From positions 1 to 34,572 of the forward strand of contig JAJQII010000069.1 of the NCBI GenBank assembly GCA_021199295.1: DNA of 34,572 bases. Reading direction: 5' to 3'. Numbering within the stretch: position 1 is the stretch's first letter; the number at the start of each line of letters is the position of its first letter. The translations under genes and the position numbers were made by a program. Below the pieces are notes generated by a model. It searched no databases. It worked only from the letters and a program-made list of their open reading frames with translations, and was not told the DNA's origin. The DNA is from Clostridia bacterium (GTDB lineage: Bacteria; Bacillota; Clostridia; Christensenellales; Borkfalkiaceae). Shown in pieces: positions 1-9,252 of this stretch.

Positions 1-1
1 A

Positions 2-301
2 AATTCAGCCTCGCAGAGCGCAAGGCGTGGCACGCAGGTCTACTACAGCCCTGACAGCATTACAGGGAAAACGCTTGCCGAAAATATAAAGAGAAGCGTG
101 GACGGCATGGACGAGTGCGTGAGGGAGACAGACGTGCTTGCGGGGGATTACTTTATGCTGCAGTGTACCGACAGCCCGTCGGTTATAGTTGAGTGCGGTT
201 TTTTGACCAATACAGAGGACGACTGCCTTTTAAATACAGAGGATTACCGAAAAAATATAGCCTACGCGGTTTTCCGCGGGGCTATAGCGTATTTAGCATA
301 G
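2..301 (+). CDS. N-acetylmuramoyl-L-alanine amidase (Amidase_3/CwlD-like), C-terminal part, truncated by the window start
   Basis: Frame 2 is open from base 2: NSASQSARRGTQVYYSPDSITGKTLAENIKRSV...DSPSVIVECGFLTNTEDDCLL. The 'P[SA]VIVECGFLTN' segment is typical of Amidase_3. Confidence 0.85.
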   Translation, partial: NSASQSARRGTQVYYSPDSITGKTLAENIKRSVDGMDECVRETDVLAGDYFMLQCTDSPSVIVECGFLTNTEDDCLLNTEDYRKNIAYAVFRGAIAYLA

Positions 302-302
302 A

Positions 303-1433
303 TTATTTTTCAGGCTTGGAACTTAAATAGCTGTAATAACCGCATTCAATATTGGCGTTGTACAGCTTTTTTACCCTGTCGGCACGCTTGCCGAAGCAGC
401 GTTCAAAGCCGTCGTAACCCGATAAAATATACATATTCCAGTCGGGGAGCGACTTGTATAACAACCCCAGGTCTTTATAAAGCGCCTTTACGTCTTCAGT
501 ATTTTCGAGCCGTTCGCCGTAAGGCGGGTTAGAGATAATCACGCCTCGGCTTACGCTGCTGCTAAATTTGCGCATATCCATAGTTTTAAAGGTAATTTTA
601 CCTTCTACCCCCGCCCTTTTGGCGTGGTATTTTGCTATGGAAACAGCCTCGGGGTTTATGTCGCTTGCGTAAATTTCTACGGGAGTGTTTAAAGTCTGGC
701 AAACATTTGCCTCTTGCAAGGCATCAGCGTACACGCTCGCGGGAATAAACTTCCAGTCCATATAGTCAAAACGCCTGTTTTTGCCAGGGGCGATATTCAA
801 GGATTTTATTGCAGCCTCTATAGGCAGAGTGCCGCTTCCGCAAAAGATGTCGGCAAAAACTTTGTCGGGGAAATAATAGCTCATATCTATGAGAGCCGCC
901 GCCAAAGTCTCCTTTAAAGGGGCGGTGTAAGCAAGCGAACGGTATCCGCGTTTATGCAGACCGTCGCCCGACGTGTCTATAGTTACGCTTACAAGATTAT
1001 TGTAAATAGAAAACCCCACTATCGTGCGAGCGCCGCTTTCGTCAAGGTTGTGGATGGCAAGCCGCTTTTTGTCTATAACGCGCCTTATAATAGCCTTTTT
1101 TGCCACAGAGCCGCATGCCTTTATAGCGCCGAGGGTACTCTTTACGCTTTTGCCGTCCATAAGAATTTTTGAATGGGCGGTAAGATAATTTTCCCACGGG
1201 ATAGCATAAAAGCCGCCGAAAAGCTCGTCGAATGTAGTTGCCGTAAAGCTGCCTACCTCGGCAAGCACCCTTTCGCCGCTTCTTATAAACATATTTATTC
1301 GAGCCATATCCGCCCAGCCGCCTTCTACCGCCACCCTGCCGTTAAACGCGGGGCAATCGGAATAGCCGAGTTTATTCAGCTGTCTTTTGACGACGGCTTC
1401 CAGCCCGAAAGCCGCGGGAACATAAAATTTCAT
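303..1433 (-). CDS. THUMP-domain class I SAM-dependent rRNA methyltransferase (COG0116, RlmL N-terminal/YpsC-like)
   Basis: N-term FYVPAAFGLEAVVKRQL, FADIFCGSGTLPIEAA SAM motif, IISNPPYGERL (NPPY) catalytic motif. The internal Met at 1433 (MKFYVPA) is the likely start. Confidence 0.9.
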   Translation of the reverse strand: MKFYVPAAFGLEAVVKRQLNKLGYSDCPAFNGRVAVEGGWADMARINMFIRSGERVLAEVGSFTATTFDELFGGFYAIPWENYLTAHSKILMDGKSVKSTLGAIKACGSVAKKAIIRRVIDKKRLAIHNLDESGARTIVGFSIYNNLVSVTIDTSGDGLHKRGYRSLAYTAPLKETLAAALIDMSYYFPDKVFADIFCGSGTLPIEAAIKSLNIAPGKNRRFDYMDWKFIPASVYADALQEANVCQTLNTPVEIYASDINPEAVSIAKYHAKRAGVEGKITFKTMDMRKFSSSVSRGVIISNPPYGERLENTEDVKALYKDLGLLYKSLPDWNMYILSGYDGFERCFGKRADRVKKLYNANIECGYYSYLSSKPEK

Positions 1434-1439
1434 ACGCGT

Positions 1440-1468
1440 ATTATAACACAAATCGCCAGCGCTAACAA
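1440..1468 (-). promoter_or_regulatory. sigmaA promoter of the methyltransferase gene (TTGTTA-17-TATAAT, extended -10 TGtTATAAT), 6 nt from ATG
   Basis: Minus strand reads TTGTTAgcgctggcgatttgtgtTATAATacgcgtATG. Confidence 0.7.
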
Positions 1469-1478
1469 ATTATTTTGC

Positions 1479-1506
1479 TTGACTTAAAAGCAAAAGAATA
1501 TATAAT
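1479..1506 (+). promoter_or_regulatory. sigmaA promoter of the M18 aminopeptidase gene (TTGACT-16-TATAAT)
   Basis: cTTGACTtaaaagcaaaagaataTATAAT, followed by SD aggcgaggtg and ATG at 1525. Confidence 0.65.
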
Positions 1507-1524
1507 AAAAAGGCGAGGTGATTT

Positions 1525-2787
1525 ATGGACGGACTTTTTGATTATCTTAACAGATCCAAAACGGCTTACCATGCGGTGGAAAACGCCGTGAGCTTTTTGA
1601 AAGACAACGGCTTTGAAGAACTAAGAGAATGCGATAATTGGCACATAGTACGGGGGCAAAAGTATTTTGTGGTACGCGACGGCTCTGCCGTTATCGCCTT
1701 TTGCACGGGCAAGGAAAACGGCTTTAACATTGTGGCGTCGCACGCCGATTCCCCCTGCTTTAAAATAAAATTCAATCCAGAAATTAAAGTGGAAAATTAC
1801 ACCAAACTCAGCGTGGAGCGCTATGGCGGCGGGATTTTTTACAGCTATATGGATACCCCCCTTACCGTCGCGGGCAGGGTGGTTTTGTCTGACGCGGGCA
1901 ACCTTGAGTGCAAAAACTTCACCTCAGCAAATACGTTTGTAATACCGTCGGTAGCCATACACTTTAACAGGTCGGTAAACGACGGCATAAAGCTGAACGT
2001 GCAGACGGATATGTGCCTTTTAGAAGGCATATTCTGTTCGGGCGGACTGGAAAAAGAGCTTGAAGATTTTGCCGCAGGCAAAAAGATAGCCGATTGCGAT
2101 TTATACGCCGTTTCGGCGATGAGCCCGTTTATAACGGGTTACGGCGGCAGCGTGTTTTCTTCGCCGAGGATAGACAACCTTACAAGCGCCTATGCCTCGT
2201 TAGAAGCTATATGCGCGGCAAAGCCAAAGACTACCTCGGTAATATATATAGCCGATAACGAGGAGGTAGGCAGCCTTACGAAACAGGGCGCTGGTTCTTC
2301 CTTTTTGTACGACGTGCTGAGCGAAATTACTGCCTGCCTTGGCGGCGATATGCGCACGGCGCTTGCCGATTCTTTCTTTGTATCCTGCGACAACGCGCAT
2401 GCAATGCACCCCAACCACCCCGAACTTTCTGACCCGACGAACAACACGCTTATGGGCAGGGGCATTGTGGTAAAGCACCACGCGGGGCAAAACTACACCA
2501 CCGACGGACTTTCATCTTCAGTAATAAAGGAAATTTTCAGCCGTTCGGGAGCTAAATACCAGGACTTTTTTGTCCGTTCGGACCTGCCTTGCGGCGGAAC
2601 GCTGGGGACGGTGAGCTCGGCACACGTAGCCGTGCGCAGCGCCGACATAGGCATTGCACAGCTTGCCATGCACTCCTGCATAGAGACAGCCTGCCTTGAC
2701 GACTACAAAGAATTGGTAAAGGGGCTTACGGGCTTCTTTTCTTCCAGAATAAAAAGCACGGGCGCGGACAGCGTAACGATAGGCTAA
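1525..2787 (+). CDS. apeB: M18 family aminopeptidase
   Basis: 420 aa; NIVASHADSPCFKIK, YIADNEEVGSLTKQGAGSSFL and DNAHAMHPNHPE metal-ligand motifs of M18 peptidases. Confidence 0.93.
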   Translation: MDGLFDYLNRSKTAYHAVENAVSFLKDNGFEELRECDNWHIVRGQKYFVVRDGSAVIAFCTGKENGFNIVASHADSPCFKIKFNPEIKVENYTKLSVERYGGGIFYSYMDTPLTVAGRVVLSDAGNLECKNFTSANTFVIPSVAIHFNRSVNDGIKLNVQTDMCLLEGIFCSGGLEKELEDFAAGKKIADCDLYAVSAMSPFITGYGGSVFSSPRIDNLTSAYASLEAICAAKPKTTSVIYIADNEEVGSLTKQGAGSSFLYDVLSEITACLGGDMRTALADSFFVSCDNAHAMHPNHPELSDPTNNTLMGRGIVVKHHAGQNYTTDGLSSSVIKEIFSRSGAKYQDFFVRSDLPCGGTLGTVSSAHVAVRSADIGIAQLAMHSCIETACLDDYKELVKGLTGFFSSRIKSTGADSVTIG

Positions 2788-2802
2788 CAGAAAACAAATC
2801 TT

Positions 2803-2833
2803 GCCGCCGAAATTCTTTCGGCGGCTTTTTTTG
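2803..2833 (+). terminator. Rho-independent terminator after apeB
   Basis: gccgccgaaa-ttc-tttcggcggc followed by tttttttt. Confidence 0.9.
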
Positions 2834-2873
2834 AAAAAATTGAGCAATAGCAGATAATTTTTTTCTTTTTCTA

Positions 2874-2902
2874 TTTACTAATCTGCAAAAATGGTTTATA
2901 AT
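2874..2902 (+). promoter_or_regulatory. Promoter of the Gx transporter gene (TTTACT-17-TATAAT), 9 nt from the ATG at 2912
   Basis: tttact...ggttTATAATgttgttggtATGGAC; no SD. Confidence 0.6.
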
Positions 2903-2911
2903 GTTGTTGGT

Positions 2912-3457
2912 ATGGACAAAAAAATTTCTTCCGCCAAAAAAATAGCCATGCTTGCCCTGCTGTCGGCACTGGGGCTTATTACCTTTGTAATAGAAAACCA
3001 GTTTCCCCCTCTGTTTGTGCCGGGGGCAAAAATGGGGCTCGCCAATATATTTTCGCTTGCCGCGATAATTATGTACGGGCCGTTAGAGGGGCTATGCGTG
3101 GTAGCCGTGCGCACCGTTTTAGGCTCGCTTTTCGCGGGGAATATCTCTATGCTGTTATACAGCCTTACGGGCGGCGTGGTAGCCTGGGCGGTATCTTCCC
3201 TTCTGATATACCTTGCATGCCCAAAGGTGAGCGTGTTTGCCGTAAGCGTGGTTGCGGCGGTTTGCCACAACATTACGCAGAACATTGTTTACGTGTTTAT
3301 TACGGGAACTTCGCTTATGCTTGGCTACCTGCCCTATCTTGCGCTTATAGGCGTTTTATCGGGCGCGATAGTCGGGGCTGTAGTTGTAATAATATTTAAA
3401 AAAGTGCCGACAAGCGTTTTCCAGCGCTTTTTGTACGGCAATAAAAATAAGGCTTAA
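2912..3457 (+). CDS. Gx transporter family / heptaprenyl diphosphate synthase component I-like membrane protein
   Basis: MDKKISSAKKIAMLALLSALGLITFVIENQFPPLFVPGAKMGLANIFSLAAI is typical of this family. The ORF-track start at 2891 overlaps the -10 box, so 2912 is preferred. Confidence 0.85.
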   Translation: MDKKISSAKKIAMLALLSALGLITFVIENQFPPLFVPGAKMGLANIFSLAAIIMYGPLEGLCVVAVRTVLGSLFAGNISMLLYSLTGGVVAWAVSSLLIYLACPKVSVFAVSVVAAVCHNITQNIVYVFITGTSLMLGYLPYLALIGVLSGAIVGAVVVIIFKKVPTSVFQRFLYGNKNKA

Positions 3458-3515
3458 CGCCATTTTAAGAAACAATTAAGGTTACTGCGGCTTAACAGCC
3501 GTGGAATATAAACGT

Positions 3516-3585
3516 AAAGTTTTTGTTATGCCGCCTTTGGCACAGCATAAAACTTTTGGCGGTAACACGCCATTTTCAAAGGAGG
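3516..3585 (+). promoter_or_regulatory. Candidate structured 5' leader controlling the rnfC ribosome-binding site
   Basis: Hairpin AAAGTT(3516-3521)/AACTTT(3551-3556) with TTATGC(3526-3531)/GCATAA(3545-3550). An alternative pairing is CCGCCTTT(3531-3538) with AAAGGAGG(3578-3585), 7 of 8 bp. Confidence 0.45.
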
Positions 3586-3591
3586 TAAATT

Positions 3592-4887
3592 TTGAAAGCA
3601 GTTAAAGGCAAGCTACTTTTAGGCGGCGTGCACGTTCCCGACAAGAAATCTCTTGCAAATGCAGCGCCGATAGAAGTGCTACCCCCTCCCCAGAAGGTTG
3701 CGATTAACCTTTCGCAGTCTTTGGGAAGGCCGTCTGAACCGTGCGTTGCGGCAGGCGATACCGTAAAAGAAGGTCAGGTTATAGCCACGGCGGCAGGGCC
3801 TATATCTTCGCAGGTGTTTGCATCTATTAGCGGTACGGTAAAGGAAATCAAGCCGTTGGTAACTGAAGGCGGGGTGGAGAGCCGCTTTATAGTTATCGAG
3901 GGCGACGGCAGCGGCGAAAAACAATATCTTGAGCCCTTGGAAAACCCTTCGGCAGACGACATTAAAAAGCGTATTTTTGACGCCGGTATAGTCGGGTTAG
4001 GCGGGGCAGGCTTCCCCACTGCGGTAAAGGTAGCACCCAAAACGCCCGTGGACACGCTTATATTGAACGGCGCTGAGTGCGAACCCTACCTTACCTGCGA
4101 CCACAGGCTTATGCTTGAGCATACCGACGAGATCGCACGTGGCGCAAGGTATATAGCCAAATCGCTCAACGTTACCAAAATACTTATCGGTATAGAGGTA
4201 AACAAACCCGAATGTATAGCAAAATTCGAGGCATACGACGATATCGGCGTGGTAGCTTTGAAAAAGCGTTACCCTATGGGCGGCGAAAAACAGCTTATTT
4301 ACAGCTGCACGGGAAGGAAAGTGGGCATAGGCAAACTGCCTGCCGACAGCGGAGTTGTAGTGCAAAACGTTGCCACCTGCTTTGCCGTGTGCGAAGCCGT
4401 GGAACTCGGCAAGCCCCTTTACGAACGCGTGCTTACCGTTTCGGGCGGGGCTGTAAAAGAGCCTAAAAACCTTAAAGTACGCGTAGGCACAAGCATAGAA
4501 GAAATTATTGCCTACTGCGGCGGCGAAAGCTCTGCCCCCAAGAAAGCTATTTTAGGCGGACCTATGACGGGCATTGCCATAAAAAGCTACGATTTGTATA
4601 CCAAAAAAACGACGTCGGGCGTTCTTCTTATGACGGAAAGCGAAGCTGCCGCCGAAGAACCCACCCCCTGCCTTAACTGCGGAATGTGCGCCGACCACTG
4701 CCCTATGCACCTTATGCCCATGAACACCGCTTTTTACGCCAACGCGGGAGACTTTGAGCTTGCGGCAAAACTCGGTAACACTATGAGCTGTATAGAATGC
4801 GGCGTGTGCGAATACGTATGCCCCGCCAAGCGCCCGCTTATACAGGCGATAAGAAAGACCAAAGCGGCAATGCGCAATAAAAAGTAA
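3592..4887 (+). CDS. rnfC: Electron transport complex subunit RnfC
   Basis: 431 aa; TTG start preceded by ggaggtaaat; GLGGAGFPTAVK, NGAECEPYLTCDHRLM and two CxxCxxCxxxCP ferredoxin motifs at the C-terminus. Confidence 0.96.
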   Translation: MKAVKGKLLLGGVHVPDKKSLANAAPIEVLPPPQKVAINLSQSLGRPSEPCVAAGDTVKEGQVIATAAGPISSQVFASISGTVKEIKPLVTEGGVESRFIVIEGDGSGEKQYLEPLENPSADDIKKRIFDAGIVGLGGAGFPTAVKVAPKTPVDTLILNGAECEPYLTCDHRLMLEHTDEIARGARYIAKSLNVTKILIGIEVNKPECIAKFEAYDDIGVVALKKRYPMGGEKQLIYSCTGRKVGIGKLPADSGVVVQNVATCFAVCEAVELGKPLYERVLTVSGGAVKEPKNLKVRVGTSIEEIIAYCGGESSAPKKAILGGPMTGIAIKSYDLYTKKTTSGVLLMTESEAAAEEPTPCLNCGMCADHCPMHLMPMNTAFYANAGDFELAAKLGNTMSCIECGVCEYVCPAKRPLIQAIRKTKAAMRNKK

Positions 4888-4902
4888 GGAGAGAAAAGAA
4901 AA

Positions 4903-6075
4903 ATGGACAATCAGATAGTAGTTTCTACCCCTCCTCACGTCAAATCTAACCGCACGACGCGCAAGATAATGATTGACGTAATTATCGCGCTTGCGCCCGC
5001 GGCGATATGCGGCATAATCTTCTTTTTAGTGGACGCGCTGGTTATCGAGATTACCGCGGTGGTATCTGCCGTGATAGCGGAATTTATTTACTTCTTTATA
5101 GCAAAAGGCGGCTTTGCGTGGAAATTTTCGGACGATACGACGAAAGCGCTCGCGAAAGAATTAAAGGAACTTAAAAAACAGAACCAGAGCGACACAGAAA
5201 AAGAGGCTAAACTTAAAGAGATAAAAGCAAATTTACGCAAGGCTTCTTTTGAAAAATCGAAAAACGTTTGCAAAAAGTTTGCACATCAGTTTGACTGCAC
5301 CTCTATAGTTACAGGTCTTATACTCGCCCTTATACTCCCCTCTACGGCAAATTGGTACGAAGTTGCGATAGGCAGCGCGTTTGCCATCATGGTTGTAAAG
5401 ATGGTATTCGGCGGCACGGGCAGGAACATTGCCAACCCCGCCGCAACGGGCAGGATATTTATGTTGATATCCTTTTCTATAGGCACGTTCGCCGTGCTGA
5501 ACATAGGGAATATGGACAGCATCGTTTATACGGGTGCTACCTTCCTTTCGGACGAGGCAACGGGACTTATAGCGACAGGCAGCGCAGACGCGGCAACCCT
5601 TTTTGAACTGTTCTTTGGTATAAGCACGTCGGGCACGGTATTTGCAGGCTGCATAGGCGAAACGTGCAAGTTAGCTTTGATTTTAGGCTATATATACCTT
5701 GTGGTACGCAAGGTTATAAAATGGTGGCAGCCCGTGCTTTATATAGGCGTTGCGGGGCTTATGTCGGTAGCTTTGAACGGCTTTGACTTTACCCTGTTCC
5801 TGCCGTATATACTTTCGGGCGGGCTTATGTTCGGCGCTATATTTATGGCAACGGACTACGTTACTTCACCCAAGGGCGTGTACGGGCAGATAGTTTACTA
5901 CGTATGCTTAGGTCTTTTGACCTCGCTTTTACGCCACTTTACGGGAATAGAAGTCGTATCTTTCGTAATAGTAATAATGAACCTTCTTGTTCCGCTTATA
6001 GACAGATATATTATAAGAAAACCTTTCGGCTACAAGCGCGAAAAGAAAATTAAAGAAAACAAGGAGGGTAAATAA
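4903..6075 (+). CDS. rnfD: Electron transport complex subunit RnfD
   Basis: Polytopic; GGTGRNIANPAATGRIFM; flavinylation-type motif YTGATFLSDEATG; ATDYVTSPKGVYGQ. Confidence 0.96.
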   Translation: MDNQIVVSTPPHVKSNRTTRKIMIDVIIALAPAAICGIIFFLVDALVIEITAVVSAVIAEFIYFFIAKGGFAWKFSDDTTKALAKELKELKKQNQSDTEKEAKLKEIKANLRKASFEKSKNVCKKFAHQFDCTSIVTGLILALILPSTANWYEVAIGSAFAIMVVKMVFGGTGRNIANPAATGRIFMLISFSIGTFAVLNIGNMDSIVYTGATFLSDEATGLIATGSADAATLFELFFGISTSGTVFAGCIGETCKLALILGYIYLVVRKVIKWWQPVLYIGVAGLMSVALNGFDFTLFLPYILSGGLMFGAIFMATDYVTSPKGVYGQIVYYVCLGLLTSLLRHFTGIEVVSFVIVIMNLLVPLIDRYIIRKPFGYKREKKIKENKEGK

Positions 6076-6077
6076 AA

Positions 6078-7091
6078 ATGGCTGAAGAAATAAAATCTGA
6101 AGTTAAAGAAGAACCCCCTGTAAAGAAGAACTTCTTTAAGACAACCTCCTTTAAATGTATAATTGTACTGCTTGCCATTGTGCTTGTGTGCGGCATTATA
6201 CTTACCATTTGCAACTCTATTTTCTACGTGTCTGACGAGGAACGCCTTTCACGCGCGATAAGCAAAATTTACGGCTATGAAATAGACGTAACCGAAGTTG
6301 AATTTACCGACGACCAGTCAACTTACGGCAAGGCGACAGTACTCGCCGCTTATAAAGACGCTAACGGCGACTACCTTGTAAGTTCTAAGGGAAAGGGCGG
6401 CTTTGCAGGTACTGTAACCTGCTGGGTGCTTGTCAACGTGGAAGACGGCGCGATAACGGGCGTAAGCAACGTTGTTATAAACACAAGCGACGGCGAAACG
6501 CTGCTTAACAGCATAGACTTCCTTGATAAGTACAAAGATACACAGTACACCGAAGGCTATACCTACACTACAGACAACGGGTTTGTTACCTCGGGCGCGA
6601 CAAAATCTTCTAACGCCATAAACAATGCAGTGAACGGGGCTGTATCGTTTGTAAACGTTGTGTGCCTTGGCGGCGAATATACCTCCTCCACGGAAGAAAA
6701 CCTTCTTGAAACAGGGGCTACGCTATCTAACACGCTGTGTGCGCAGGCTGCTTTGTTTGCCGCTGCAAACTACGATAAATGCGTGGCAAGCGAAGCTATA
6801 GGCGAAAATTTTGCTTATACAGATTATATAGATATCGCCAATGCAGGTACAAAATACAGTATCGCGGACGGCATTGTGACTTATAACATAGTTACATTAA
6901 AAAATGCCCCCGCGGGAGCATTCACTCTTACCGTTACGGTAGGCGCTGACAAAACCGTTGGATCATTCAACATAGACGTCAACGGCTCGACGACTTCTTA
7001 CTACAGCAGCAATATGTACGCTACAAGTAATTATGTAGGAAAGTCTGCTGAAGAACTGTATTCCTTATGCAATCCCGGAGGTGCGGAATGA
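6078..7091 (+). CDS. rnfG: Electron transport complex subunit RnfG (FMN-binding)
   Basis: One N-terminal TM helix; FMN-attachment motif TSGATKSS with Thr codon at 6600-6602; position in the rnf operon. Confidence 0.93.
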   Translation: MAEEIKSEVKEEPPVKKNFFKTTSFKCIIVLLAIVLVCGIILTICNSIFYVSDEERLSRAISKIYGYEIDVTEVEFTDDQSTYGKATVLAAYKDANGDYLVSSKGKGGFAGTVTCWVLVNVEDGAITGVSNVVINTSDGETLLNSIDFLDKYKDTQYTEGYTYTTDNGFVTSGATKSSNAINNAVNGAVSFVNVVCLGGEYTSSTEENLLETGATLSNTLCAQAALFAAANYDKCVASEAIGENFAYTDYIDIANAGTKYSIADGIVTYNIVTLKNAPAGAFTLTVTVGADKTVGSFNIDVNGSTTSYYSSNMYATSNYVGKSAEELYSLCNPGGAE

Positions 7092-7756
7092 ACAAATACT
7101 CTAAGATAACGCTTGACGGGCTTATTTACCAGAACCCCACTTTTATGCTTGTTTTAGGCACTTGCCCCACCCTTGGCCTTATAAAAACGGCTTCCGGCGC
7201 GGCAGGCATGGGGCTTACCGTTGTAGTAATTCTTACGTTGAGCAACATTATAATTTCGGCTCTGCGCAAAATTATACCTTCGCAGGTGCGTATACCAGCC
7301 TATATAGTTATAATAGCTACCCTTGTTACGCTTGCGCGAATGATACTTGAAAAACTGATGCCCGACCTGTACGACACGTTGGGAAGTTTCCTTGCGCTGA
7401 TAGTCGTAAACTGCATTATACTCGGCAGGGCGGAAGCGTTTGCAAGCAAACACACCGTTGTTGAAAGCGCTGTAGACGGCATTGCCACGGGCTTAGGCTT
7501 TACGGCAGCCCTTACGATAATGGGTATCATATGCGAATTCTTTGGCAGCGGCTCTATATTCGGGCTTCAGATAATGTCCTTTAAGATAGCCGTGCTTGCA
7601 CAGCCCGCGGGAGCTTTCCTTGTATACGGCATATGTATAGCAATTTTCGTATATATTATGGACAATATCGAAAGGGCTAAAAGAATTAAGAAAAACAAGG
7701 CGCTCACGCATGAAACGCTTGCGGAAAATACGCCTGTAGGCGCGGAGGTGGCATAA
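7088..7756 (+). CDS. rnfE: Electron transport complex subunit RnfE
   Basis: GLIYQNPTFMLVLGTCPTLGLIKTASGAAGMG; ATGA overlap with rnfG; SD ggaggtg. Confidence 0.95.
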   Translation: MNKYSKITLDGLIYQNPTFMLVLGTCPTLGLIKTASGAAGMGLTVVVILTLSNIIISALRKIIPSQVRIPAYIVIIATLVTLARMILEKLMPDLYDTLGSFLALIVVNCIILGRAEAFASKHTVVESAVDGIATGLGFTAALTIMGIICEFFGSGSIFGLQIMSFKIAVLAQPAGAFLVYGICIAIFVYIMDNIERAKRIKKNKALTHETLAENTPVGAEVA

Positions 7757-8361
7757 TGGCAACGTTTATTGCGATAGTCCTTGCGGCTGTGCTTACAAAT
7801 AACTTTATCACTGTTAAGACATACGGCATATGCCCGTTTTTAGGCGTATCTAAAAAGACCTCTTCGGCAGTGGGCATGGGCATTGCGGTAACGCTGGTTA
7901 TGGCTATAGCCACCGCCGTTACCTACCCCCTTTACACCTACGTTATGCTGCCCCTTGGAATTGAATTCCTTGAAATTATATTCTTTATATTTATCATCGC
8001 CGCCCTTGTGCAGATGATAGAAAAGATTATACAAAAAGTTTCCCCTACCCTTTACAACGCGATGGGCATTTACCTTCCCCTTATAACGACAAACTGTGCC
8101 GTTTTAGGCGTTTGCGAACTTGTTATAGGCGATATGTCTTCTATAATAGGCACTGCAACGATGAACACGGGCTGGGCTATACTTTACGCCGTGTTCGCAG
8201 GGCTTGGCTTTACGCTTGTTATGATTATTATGAGCGGGTTAAGGGAAAAGATAAGCTGCTACAATATGCCGAAAGCGCTGACGGGCTTCCCCATAGCGAT
8301 GATTACGGCAAGCATAATATGTATGGCGTTCACCGTGTTCAGCTATATACAGTTGGCTTAA
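7756..8361 (+). CDS. rnfA: Electron transport complex subunit RnfA
   Basis: ILAAVLTNNFITVKTYGICPFLGVSKKTSSAVGMG; PLITTNCAVLG. Confidence 0.95.
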   Translation: MATFIAIVLAAVLTNNFITVKTYGICPFLGVSKKTSSAVGMGIAVTLVMAIATAVTYPLYTYVMLPLGIEFLEIIFFIFIIAALVQMIEKIIQKVSPTLYNAMGIYLPLITTNCAVLGVCELVIGDMSSIIGTATMNTGWAILYAVFAGLGFTLVMIIMSGLREKISCYNMPKALTGFPIAMITASIICMAFTVFSYIQLA

Positions 8362-8371
8362 GGAGGAAATT

Positions 8372-9208
8372 ATGATTAATTCACTTTTAACGACATTGGG
8401 AACTGTAGACGCCGAAACATGGAAAACGGTAGGCATTGTTGCAGGTATACTCGCGGGCATCGCCCTTGTGCTGGTAATACTTATACTTGTGGTAGGCAAG
8501 GTATTTAAAGTTGACGTTGACGAAAAGGTTACCGCCATACTTGAAAATCTTGCAGGCGCTAACTGCGGCGGCTGCGGATGCTCGGGTTGCAGCGGTTTTG
8601 CGTCTAAACTTGCAAGCGGCGAAGGCAACCTTGCCGACTGCCACGTAACCAGCCCCGAAAAGAAGGCAGAAATTGCCGCCCTGTTAGGGCTTGACCTTAA
8701 GGAAGAAGAACCTACGGTTGCCGTGGTAAAATGCCACGGCGGCAACGAGAACGCGCCCGACGCGTTTACCTACAGCGGCAACCCCACCTGCGCCGCGTGC
8801 AACTCTCTGCTGGGCGGAAATAAAATATGCAAGACTGCCTGCTTAGGCTGCGGCGACTGCGCCGCTGTATGCCCCGAAAAGGCTATAACCGTTACTTCAG
8901 GGCTTTCTGAAGTTTCGCCCGAAAGATGTATTTCGTGCGGGGCTTGCATTGCAGCCTGCCCTAAGCACATTATAGAGCGTATACCTGCCAAAGCGCCCGT
9001 TTACGTAGCATGCTCTAACCACTGCAAAGGCAAAGAGGTTATGAACGGCTGCAAAGTAGGCTGCATAGGCTGCGGCATCTGCGCTAAAAACTGCCCCCAC
9101 GGCGCTATAACCATGGTAGACAACCTGCCCGTATTTGATTACGAAAAATGCACGGGCTGCCTTACCTGCGTTGCCAAGTGCCCGAGACACATTATTTTAA
9201 AACGATAA
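8372..9208 (+). CDS. rnfB: Electron transport complex subunit RnfB
   Basis: N-terminal TM, GANCGGCGCSGCSGFA cluster, then four CxxCxxCxxxCP motifs at the C-terminus. Confidence 0.95.
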   Translation: MINSLLTTLGTVDAETWKTVGIVAGILAGIALVLVILILVVGKVFKVDVDEKVTAILENLAGANCGGCGCSGCSGFASKLASGEGNLADCHVTSPEKKAEIAALLGLDLKEEEPTVAVVKCHGGNENAPDAFTYSGNPTCAACNSLLGGNKICKTACLGCGDCAAVCPEKAITVTSGLSEVSPERCISCGACIAACPKHIIERIPAKAPVYVACSNHCKGKEVMNGCKVGCIGCGICAKNCPHGAITMVDNLPVFDYEKCTGCLTCVAKCPRHIILKR

Positions 9209-9218
9209 AAAAATACAA

Positions 9219-9252
9219 AAAATCCTGCAGGCAGATGCTTGCAGGATTTTTT
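9219..9252. terminator. Bidirectional Rho-independent terminator between rnfB and the convergent NusG-II gene
   Basis: aaaaatcctgca...tgcaggattttttt hairpin with A-tract and T-tract. Confidence 0.85.

Noticed and set aside
2891-2911. Upstream Met start for the Gx transporter
   Set aside because: It overlaps the TATAAT box and cannot be on the transcript if that promoter is used.
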